NCBI GenBank assembly: GCA_031267775.1
Contig: JAIRYL010000196.1
Coordinates: 1-12,191, forward strand
Length of the DNA: 12,191 nucleotides
From: Tannerellaceae bacterium
GTDB taxonomy: Bacteria; Bacteroidota; Bacteroidia; Bacteroidales; Tannerellaceae
Direction of reading: 5' to 3'
This document shows positions 6,720 to 12,191 of this stretch, piece after piece (position 1 is the first letter of the stretch; every line of letters starts with the position of its first letter). The notes beneath the pieces were generated by a model. It ran no database searches, was not told the origin of the DNA, and worked only from the letters and a program-made list of their open reading frames with translations. The translations under genes and the position numbers were made by a program.

Positions 6720-6736
6720 AAAGGCCGGCCGCCTTT
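6720..6736. terminator. Short hairpin between two convergent genes
   Basis: AAAGGC (6720-6725) and GCCTTT (6731-6736) can pair around the loop CGGCC, and the + strand continues into CATTTTTT, giving a U-rich tail for transcripts of the regulator gene. It starts 5 nt after that gene's stop and touches the stop codon of the convergent small gene (6736-6738). The stem is only 6 bp, so the call is moderate. Confidence 0.45.
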
Positions 6737-7206
6737 CATTTTTTACCCGGCATATCCGATAAAAGATTGTACAGAAAATCGTCCAGCTCGGAGTCTAAGT
6801 CTTTCAACAGCGGATCGTCCAGGCGAAAGGCGTCGGCGTCTATAAAAAGAAGTTCTTCCAGTTCAATAAAATTATCGTCGGCCAGATTAACGGAAAAAGG
6901 CTTCATGAAACAGGCGTGATCAAACATATTCTTGGAGGCGAGCGTCGTAAGCGCGGCTTTCACCACGGCCGACGCCTTTTTGTTGAATACGGCGTCGCCG
7001 TCTTTGTTGTTCACCCAGTCGAAGATAACGACTTTTTCCAGCAAATTTTCATCTTCGTCAAAAATTTGCAACTCGCCGCTTTCTGCATCTACCGTGACGT
7101 ATAAATCGCAAACAGGATTTGCCGATTCATGTTTTATCCGTTTTTTAATAACAGACGTAAATGTATTTTCTATTACAGATTGGATTTTTGCGCTGTTTGC
7201 ACTCAT
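6736..7206 (-). CDS. Small acidic protein of unknown function
   Basis: The frame gives 156 residues from ATG 7206 to TGA 6736. I do not recognise the family. There is no signal peptide or membrane segment, so a cytoplasmic location is expected. Residues about 1-55 start with a predicted helix and lead to strand-like VCDLYVTVDAESGELQIFD, followed by EKVVIFDWV. Residues 60-95 are Ala/Lys-rich. The last 45 residues are strongly acidic, with many Asp and Glu (for example LKDLDSELDDFLYNLL), and might bind a basic partner. It is the last of four genes read in the same direction, 63 nt after the lipoprotein gene, but a -7 box 32 nt before its start suggests its own promoter. A clean frame with typical codon use supports a real gene. 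The link with its neighbours is not shown. Confidence 0.75.
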   Translation of the reverse strand: MSANSAKIQSVIENTFTSVIKKRIKHESANPVCDLYVTVDAESGELQIFDEDENLLEKVVIFDWVNNKDGDAVFNKKASAVVKAALTTLASKNMFDHACFMKPFSVNLADDNFIELEELLFIDADAFRLDDPLLKDLDSELDDFLYNLLSDMPGKK

Positions 7207-7238
7207 GCTATTTTGTATTCTCTTTTTGAAGAATAAAA

Positions 7239-7246
7239 CAAAAGTA
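7239..7246 (-). promoter_or_regulatory. Candidate -7 box for the small acidic gene
   Basis: On the minus strand the bases read TACTTTTG, a match to TAnnTTTG, 32 nt before the ATG at 7206, almost the same distance as the box before valS. The -33 position lies at the end of the lipoprotein gene and shows no clear TTTG. This suggests transcription separate from, or in addition to, read-through from upstream. Confidence 0.4.
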
Positions 7247-7269
7247 ATATTATTTTATAAATAAACGCA

Positions 7270-8310
7270 TTATTCTTCGCCCATTTGAACATGTAACTTT
7301 TTTTCGGATTGAATTCGTTTAGCAAGCGTTTCTTTATAGAAGGATTGAAGCTGCGTATAGGCGTCGTTTGCTCCGGCATTTTGTTCAAACAGTTCCCATG
7401 CTTCGGTTGCCAGTAAAAGCGCGTTATCCAGATATCCGGTTAATTCATAAGCCAGCGCGACGTTGGAGGCCGATTTTGCTTTGCTTTTCCAGTTGGAATG
7501 GTTTGCGTCGTAAATAATCGACCATTCTCTCAGCGCTTCATCCCATTTGTTTTTGGCGGCATAAGCGCCCGCTTTTTTCCAGCGAGCGCCTACTCCTGTA
7601 AAGAACCATCGGCTTTCTCTGTCCCAATGCGGAACAAATACCGGATATGTTTTATTTCCTGTATAAGCGCCTGCTGTTCGCAGCGCCTGGTCGGGCGTGG
7701 GCAGTAACCGGTTTACCAGGCTTATATCCAACGCTTCTTCGCCCCAAAAAAGGCTGTCTGCCAGTATAACAGTAGCCTGCGGCGTATCCCTGTATGGCAA
7801 ATAGCTCCGGATAATCCCATTCATTTCCACGCCTATGGCTCCATATACGTACCCTTCCGAAAAAACGGAAACGTCCTTTTTCATAGTAAAAAGTAAACGG
7901 TCTAAAGATATAACGGCGTCTGCCCCGGTTTCTTCGCAGAGAGCCTGTACTTCCTCTTGCGTCAGTTTTACGTCGGAGGCAAAGGCGTTATCTTTGCGCG
8001 TATTTTCATTAAAAAGAAGCACATCGTAAAAAAAGCCTGTTTCGGCAATCGCTTCGCCCAAGGCTCTGCAAACGTCAAATAAGGCGCTGTCGGCATACGC
8101 TTGGCAGGTATCTTGCACAACGCCGGCTATTTTGTATTCATAACCGCTATCCGGCGGTTGAGGAACCGCATGGTTAACAATCAAAACTTTCCTCGCATAG
8201 TCGGGATAAGTAATCTCGGCCGGATTAAATGTTTCTATACCCACAAAGCGTGTCTGGCTGCATGCCGTAAGCAGGCATAGAATAAACAGACAGATTGTAC
8301 CTCTTTTCAT
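7270..8310 (-). CDS. DUF6340-like outer-surface or periplasmic lipoprotein
   Basis: Starting at ATG 8310 the product has 346 residues and a classic lipoprotein signal: MKRGTICLFILCLLTAC, with lipobox LTAC and Cys17 as the lipidated residue. An in-frame ATG at 8364 would add 18 residues before the signal and overlap the upstream gene by 47 nt; the 8310 start leaves a 7-nt gap and puts the signal peptide at the N-terminus, so it is preferred. The mature protein resembles the Bacteroidales family DUF6340: FNPAEITYPDYARKVLIVNHAVPQ near the start, then a Rossmann-like segment with DAVISLDRLLF, and a C-terminal part with tetratricopeptide-like helices (KWDEALREWSIIYD and ALAYELTGYLDNALLLATEAWELF). 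No enzyme motif is seen. Its biochemical role is unknown; it probably sits at the periplasmic side of a membrane. Coupling to the exported TIM barrel protein just upstream is likely from the spacing. Confidence 0.8.
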   Translation of the reverse strand: MKRGTICLFILCLLTACSQTRFVGIETFNPAEITYPDYARKVLIVNHAVPQPPDSGYEYKIAGVVQDTCQAYADSALFDVCRALGEAIAETGFFYDVLLFNENTRKDNAFASDVKLTQEEVQALCEETGADAVISLDRLLFTMKKDVSVFSEGYVYGAIGVEMNGIIRSYLPYRDTPQATVILADSLFWGEEALDISLVNRLLPTPDQALRTAGAYTGNKTYPVFVPHWDRESRWFFTGVGARWKKAGAYAAKNKWDEALREWSIIYDANHSNWKSKAKSASNVALAYELTGYLDNALLLATEAWELFEQNAGANDAYTQLQSFYKETLAKRIQSEKKLHVQMGEE

Positions 8311-8317
8311 ACGTTTA

Positions 8318-9172
8318 TTATTCTGAATCGCTGATCGCTTTAAAGTAACCGATCGATTCGGCAATTCCCAGGAATGGGTCTTTCATGTCTTTTTCATATT
8401 CCAGACTGCACATGCCGGTATAATTTATCTCTCTCATCATCTTTACCAGAGCGGGGAAATCTATTTTCCCGCGTCCTATTTCAATTCCCGCGCCTGCTCT
8501 TGACGAATCGGTTACGTCTTTTATATGCATGTCAAATACGCGGGAGCGATATTGTTTTAAGTCGGCTACCGGATCGCATCCGTTGCGTAAGTCGTGGCCG
8601 ATATCCAGACACATACCCATGCGGCGATCCAGGTCTTTGGTATGATTCCACGCATCTGTGGCGTCCGGATATTCCTTAATGTCGGGGCCATGTAAATGGA
8701 TGGCATAATGAAAGTCGTATTGCTGTACTTTTTCATTTACATAGGGGAGCAGGTCGTAATTAGGTACGCCTACAATTAATTTCACGCCTACCCGTTTGGC
8801 ATATTCAAAACCGCGGTCTACCTCTTCTTTGCTTTTCATATAGATAGGCCCTACGGCATATCCGGTTACTTTATGCGCGGCGCACGTTTCGTGAAACGCC
8901 TGGATCTGGGCGTCCGTACTGTTAAAAGGCAGATGAAAATCTTTGATGCATAAATAATGAACGTCCAGGCGTTCCAATGTTTTCAGCGTAACGTCCAGAT
9001 CGAAATTAACGAATGTAAAACCGGCCATACCCAGATGGAATGGGTTTACGGCTTTTCCGGCTTTTGCTTTAGCCCGGTTGTCGGTTGTCGCAGCGTGGGC
9101 TATTCCCGAAGCGCCGAGTATCAATGCCCCGGCCAGACTTTGCTTGAAAAATGTTCTTCTTGTATTTTTCAT
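8318..9172 (-). CDS. Exported sugar phosphate isomerase/epimerase-like TIM barrel protein (xylose isomerase-like / AP endonuclease 2 superfamily)
   Basis: The 284-residue product begins with a twin-arginine type signal (NTRRTFFKQSLAGALILG, cleavage probably after AHA at 25-27), so a folded, cofactor-bearing enzyme is exported. The mature part is a xylose isomerase-like TIM barrel. Likely divalent-metal ligands typical of the superfamily are in IHLHG (158-162, His159/His161), LDIGHD (189-194, Asp190 and His193), HIKD (216-219, His216 and Asp219) and SLEYE (256-260, Glu258). The barrel's first strand is HLGMAGFTF (46-54). Members act on sugars, sugar phosphates or inositols and on DNA; the exported form argues for a periplasmic sugar or cyclitol substrate, which cannot be named here. 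It starts 43 nt after valS and ends 7 nt before the lipoprotein gene, so all three look like one transcription unit. No separate promoter was recognised in the 43-nt gap. Confidence 0.85.
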   Translation of the reverse strand: MKNTRRTFFKQSLAGALILGASGIAHAATTDNRAKAKAGKAVNPFHLGMAGFTFVNFDLDVTLKTLERLDVHYLCIKDFHLPFNSTDAQIQAFHETCAAHKVTGYAVGPIYMKSKEEVDRGFEYAKRVGVKLIVGVPNYDLLPYVNEKVQQYDFHYAIHLHGPDIKEYPDATDAWNHTKDLDRRMGMCLDIGHDLRNGCDPVADLKQYRSRVFDMHIKDVTDSSRAGAGIEIGRGKIDFPALVKMMREINYTGMCSLEYEKDMKDPFLGIAESIGYFKAISDSE

Positions 9173-9211
9173 GATGTTTATAATAATAAGTTTTTTAATA
9201 TAATAAGTAGT

Positions 9212-9249
9212 TTTTTTAATGTAACGATTCGTTTTTTAATGTAACGATT
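9212..9249. repeat. Tandem duplication with a 20-nt period across the valS stop codon
   Basis: The 18-mer beginning TTTTTTAATG and ending ACGATT occurs at 9212-9229 and again at 9232-9249, separated by CG. Because 20 is not a multiple of three, the second copy in the direction of valS transcription is read in another frame and supplies the stop codon. It looks like a recent slippage or local duplication event. Confidence 0.85.
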
Positions 9250-11849
9250 GCTTCTTCTATACGTTTCAGTTTGCTTTCGGTATCTGCTTGTTTTTTACGT
9301 TCCATATCTATTACCTTCGCCGGCGCTTTGCTTACAAAACTTTCGTTAGTTAGCTTCGCCATCACCGATTGAAGGAATCCTTTCAGATAGATACGTTCTT
9401 CTTCCAGTTTCGCCAATTCTTCTTCTACATTGATCAGGCTGCCGAGCGGGATCGCATATTCGGTTGTGCGTACCAGGAAAGAAACGGCTCTCGCGGCTTT
9501 TTCTTCCGTCTTTATGATGTGCGTCAGGTTACACATTTTTGAAATGACCGGATTAAACGAACTGTCATGTTCCCCCAATACATGCAGGTCGATCGATTCT
9601 TTATTCGGTATATTTTTTTGCAAGCGTACGGTGCGGATAGCGCCGATGATCTCTTTTGTTATTTCAAAAGCGTGCAAGTATAGATTATCTGTTTTTTGGG
9701 GTTGAGGCGCGCGCGATACCATAATGCTTTCGCCTGTTTCTCTGGGTTCTAACGCTTGCCAGAGTTCCTCTGTAATAAACGGCATAAACGGATGCAGTAA
9801 CCGGAGCAAAGAATCAAAGAAGCCAAGCGTAGCCCGGTAAGTAAGCAAATCGATGGGTTGTTCAAAGCCCGGTTTAATTAATTCCAGATACCAGGAAGAA
9901 AATTCATCCCAGAATAATTTGTAAACAGTCATGAGCGCTTCGTTCAAACGATATTTGTCGTACAGGCCGTCCATTTCCGTTATGGTTTTGTCTAATTGCA
10001 TGGCAAACCATTTGACGGCAATCGCAGAAGCTTCGGGCTGAGGGATGCTGTCGTCTACCTTCCAACCCTTTACCAGACGGAATGCGTTCCATATCTTGTT
10101 GTTAAAGTTGCGCCCCTGTTCGCATAAACTTTCGTCAAAGGGCAAATCGTTGCCGGCGGGAGAGGTGAGGAGCATTCCCATACGTACGCCATCGGCGCCA
10201 TACGTATTCATTAATTCGATAGGATCGGGCGAGTTGCCCAACGATTTAGACATCTTTCGTCCCATCTTATCCCGTACGATACCTGTAAAATATACGTTAC
10301 GGAAACAGGGTTTATGGCGATACTCGTATCCCGACATGATCATCCGCGCTACCCAGAAGAATATGATCTCCGGAGCGGTAACCAAATCATTTGTCGGATA
10401 ATAATACTCGATATCTTTATTATCCGGATACGTAATCCCGTCAAACACGGAAATCGGCCATAGCCACGAGGAGAACCACGTGTCCAGGCAATCTTCGTCT
10501 TGCCGCAGATCCGTCAGTTCCAGGTTGCCGTCGCCTGTTTTCTCGCGCGCGGCCTGTAACGCTTCTTCATCGGTTTCGGCAACAACAAACCCGCCTTCCG
10601 GCAAATAATAGGCAGGGATACGGTGTCCCCACCATAATTGACGACTGATATTCCAGTCCTTTATATTCTCCATCCAATGGCGATACATATTCTTGAACTT
10701 GGCCGGATGGAACTGGATCGTATCATTTTCTACGGCGTCCAAAGCCGGCTTGGCCAGGCGTCCCATCCGGAGAAACCATTGCATAGACAGTTTAGGCTCG
10801 ATAGGCGCATCCGTCCGTTCGGAGTATCCCACGCTGTTTGCGTAAGCCTCCGCTTTTTCCATTAGCCCCATCTCTTCAAGGTCTTTTTCTATTTTCCTGC
10901 GCGCCTCAAAACGATCCATCCCCTCGTATTGTAATCCGTAAGCGTTTAATGTGCCGTTATCATTGAATATATCTATCGATTCAAGATTATGTTTTACGCC
11001 CAGCAGATAGTCGTTTACGTCGTGCGCGGGGGTTACTTTCAGAAATCCTGTTCCAAACTCCCTGTCCACATACTCATCTTCTATAACAGGTACGATCCGG
11101 TTGGCAACGGGAACAACAACTTGCTTCCCTTTCATGTGAGCCGTTTTCGGATCGTCGGGATGGATGCAAACCGCTACGTCGCCAAAAATAGTTTCCGGAC
11201 GGGTGGTTGCAATAACGGCATATCCGTTTTCCCCTTCCACCTTGTATCGGATATAATAAAGCTTTCCGTGTTCTTCCTTATGGATCACTTCTTCATCCGA
11301 AATGGCCGTCTGAGCGGCAGGATCCCAATTCACCATACGAACGCCCCGGTAAATCAGCCCCTTGTTATATAAATCGCAGAAAACTTTACTTACGCTTTTA
11401 GACCGGGCTTCGTCCATCGTAAAACACGTCCTGTCCCAATCGCACGAAGCGCCCAGTTTTTTCAATTGTTCCAGGATGATGCCGCCATGTTTATGCGTCC
11501 ATTCCCAAGCATGTTCAAGGAATTGTTCGCGGGTCAGTTCATTTTTACCAATCCCCTCCTTCGCAAGTTTGGCCACCACTTTCGCTTCCGTAGCGATGGA
11601 GGCATGGTCGGTTCCGGGAACCCAGCAGGCGTTTTTGCCCTGCATACGCGCGCGCCGCACAAGTATATCCTGAATGGTATTGTTAAGCATATGTCCCATA
11701 TGCAGTACGCCGGTGACGTTAGGCGGAGGGATAACAATCGTATACGGCTCGCGGTCGTCCGGCACAGACTTAAAAAAACCGTTCTCCAACCAATACCGAT
11801 ACCATTTCCCCTCTACATCCGCGGGATTGTACTTACTCGCAATTTCCAT
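9216..11849 (-). CDS. valS: Valyl-tRNA synthetase
   Basis: The 877-residue cytoplasmic enzyme joins valine to tRNA-Val. Class I signatures are present: HMGH (50-53; PPPNVTGVLHMGH) and KMSKS (532-536). The order continues as expected for ValRS: TDHASIATEAKV (80-91), NWDP (174-177), the CP1 editing domain with TTRPET (215-220) and a downstream AHDVNDY motif, the catalytic domain after DWNISRQLWWGHRIP, an anticodon-binding helical domain, and a C-terminal coiled-coil arm (about 806-877, INVEEELAKLEEER to the end). This arm distinguishes ValRS from IleRS and LeuRS. Length is normal for bacterial ValRS. The ATG at 11849 begins the conserved N-terminus (ASKYNPADVEGKWYRYW). The final residues KNESLH come from a 20-nt tandem duplication in the 3' end. 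It is the first gene of a likely operon with the TIM barrel and lipoprotein genes. Confidence 0.99.
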   Translation of the reverse strand: MEIASKYNPADVEGKWYRYWLENGFFKSVPDDREPYTIVIPPPNVTGVLHMGHMLNNTIQDILVRRARMQGKNACWVPGTDHASIATEAKVVAKLAKEGIGKNELTREQFLEHAWEWTHKHGGIILEQLKKLGASCDWDRTCFTMDEARSKSVSKVFCDLYNKGLIYRGVRMVNWDPAAQTAISDEEVIHKEEHGKLYYIRYKVEGENGYAVIATTRPETIFGDVAVCIHPDDPKTAHMKGKQVVVPVANRIVPVIEDEYVDREFGTGFLKVTPAHDVNDYLLGVKHNLESIDIFNDNGTLNAYGLQYEGMDRFEARRKIEKDLEEMGLMEKAEAYANSVGYSERTDAPIEPKLSMQWFLRMGRLAKPALDAVENDTIQFHPAKFKNMYRHWMENIKDWNISRQLWWGHRIPAYYLPEGGFVVAETDEEALQAAREKTGDGNLELTDLRQDEDCLDTWFSSWLWPISVFDGITYPDNKDIEYYYPTNDLVTAPEIIFFWVARMIMSGYEYRHKPCFRNVYFTGIVRDKMGRKMSKSLGNSPDPIELMNTYGADGVRMGMLLTSPAGNDLPFDESLCEQGRNFNNKIWNAFRLVKGWKVDDSIPQPEASAIAVKWFAMQLDKTITEMDGLYDKYRLNEALMTVYKLFWDEFSSWYLELIKPGFEQPIDLLTYRATLGFFDSLLRLLHPFMPFITEELWQALEPRETGESIMVSRAPQPQKTDNLYLHAFEITKEIIGAIRTVRLQKNIPNKESIDLHVLGEHDSSFNPVISKMCNLTHIIKTEEKAARAVSFLVRTTEYAIPLGSLINVEEELAKLEEERIYLKGFLQSVMAKLTNESFVSKAPAKVIDMERKKQADTESKLKRIEEAIVTLKNESLH

Positions 11850-11880
11850 AATTCTTTTCTTAATCGTATAATGTCAAAAA

Positions 11881-11914
11881 CAAACATACCCTGTATACGC
11901 AGGGACTGGCAAAA
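11881..11914 (-). promoter_or_regulatory. Likely valS promoter (Bacteroides type)
   Basis: On the minus strand, TTTTG (11914-11910) is followed after 21 nt by TATGTTTG (11888-11881), matching the -33 TTTG and -7 TAnnTTTG elements at accepted spacing. The -7 box ends 31 nt before the ATG at 11849, so a leader of about 25 nt is expected. A second overlapping TAnnTTTG match (TACTTTTG, 11917-11910) lacks a well-placed -33 element and is probably just the -33 region of this promoter. Confidence 0.55.
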
Positions 11915-11917
11915 GTA

Positions 11918-12191
11918 AGAAAAAACAATGGATTGCCGTTTGGTAACGTTCAAAAAAAACAGACCGGCGTCCCCAAAAGAAAGAGTCGCACTATCCCCTG
12001 CAATCCTCCTCGCTCCGCCGCCGCCCCGCGCCGCCCAAAGAACACGCAACAAAAAAAGGGCGTCTTTACCCCTGACAATTTTAAGATTCTTTATCCCCGT
12101 ACAACAAACCAACTGTTAAAAACGCCCCCGTCCGTACCCGGATAAGTAAGTTACCGCCAAGGTACAAATTTATCCGACACGAAGGATCACC
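11918..12191. other. Intergenic region upstream of valS, no gene supported
   Basis: No convincing coding region or RNA gene is seen. The stretch has a C-rich, GC-dense patch near 11990-12040 and otherwise A-rich DNA. Short frames on both strands here are low-complexity (Arg/Pro/Ala or Gly runs) and unconvincing. At 12139-12176 there is a nested inverted repeat listed separately. The window ends before any neighbouring gene. Confidence 0.55.
12139..12176. other. Nested inverted repeat containing a minus-strand TAnnTTTG match
   Basis: CGGATAA (12139-12145) pairs with TTATCCG (12170-12176), and inside it TACC (12152-12155) pairs with GGTA (12161-12164) around GCCAA. The right half also contains CAAATTTA (12165-12172), which on the minus strand is TAAATTTG, a -7 box match. 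Its -33 partner would lie at or beyond the window end. It could be an operator-like site over a promoter, or a chance structure. Confidence 0.3.

Noticed and set aside
8308..8364. Longer start for the lipoprotein (ATG 8364)
   Set aside because: It would bury the lipoprotein signal peptide 18 residues in and overlap the upstream gene by 47 nt; ATG 8310 explains both signal and spacing.
11813..12112. A 99-codon frame upstream of valS on the minus strand
   Set aside because: It contains low-complexity stretches (Ala-Arg-Gly runs), overlaps the valS start and promoter, and matches no family I recognise.
12184..12191. GGATCACC at the window end resembling the 3' tail of 16S rRNA
   Set aside because: Only eight bases match and the sequence before it does not resemble the 16S end; the window stops there.
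1..12191. CRISPR arrays, tRNA or rRNA genes, insertion sequences
   Set aside because: Scanning by eye found no regularly spaced direct repeats with unique spacers, no cloverleaf with a TTCGA arm in context, no rRNA-like stretches and no transposase.

Overview
The window looks like chromosomal DNA of a member of the Bacteroidales (Bacteroidota). The evidence is a one-piece hybrid two-component regulator of the type typical of this group, a DUF6340-like lipoprotein, A-rich leaders instead of strong Shine-Dalgarno sites, and several matches to the Bacteroides -7 promoter motif TAnnTTTG. No genus can be named from the sequence alone.

Layout. (1) Positions 2-430 (+) hold the end, or all, of an unrecognised GC-rich gene. 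(2) Positions 431-916 are non-coding: a tandem array of 7-8 nt units, its inverted counterpart 80 nt further on, and a perfect 20-bp stem-loop that can act as a two-way terminator. (3) Positions 917-2427 (-) are an AT-rich island with a D12-class adenine DNA methyltransferase and a short overlapping downstream gene, probably what remains of, or a partner in, a restriction-modification system; the start of that second gene seems to carry a one-base frameshift. (4) Positions 2428-2746 are non-coding, with a second heptad repeat and a likely promoter. (5) Positions 2747-6715 (+) encode a 1322-residue hybrid two-component sensor/regulator. (6) Positions 6736-11849 (-) hold four genes in one direction: valS, a Tat-type exported sugar-isomerase-like TIM barrel protein, a DUF6340-like lipoprotein, and a small acidic protein of unknown function that seems to have its own promoter. 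(7) Positions 11850-12191 hold the valS promoter and otherwise no gene.

The most notable result is the hybrid regulator. Its frame is intact over almost 4 kb and its sensor, membrane segment and AraC-type DNA-binding domain are well formed, but the phospho-accepting His of the kinase is Asn (N819), the ATP-binding boxes are eroded, and the phospho-accepting Asp of the receiver is Glu (E1123). Both ends of the phosphorelay are therefore lost while the lysine, threonine and acidic pocket of the receiver are kept. It may work as a phosphorylation-independent, membrane-spanning transcription factor. No susC/susD or glycan-degradation genes lie beside it in the window, so its target is not visible.

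Functional grouping: valS, the TIM barrel gene and the lipoprotein gene are spaced like an operon (43 and 7 nt gaps) and read away from the valS promoter. The regulator and the small acidic gene converge on a short hairpin at about 6720-6736. The methyltransferase island converges with the first gene on the strong hairpin at 657-701.
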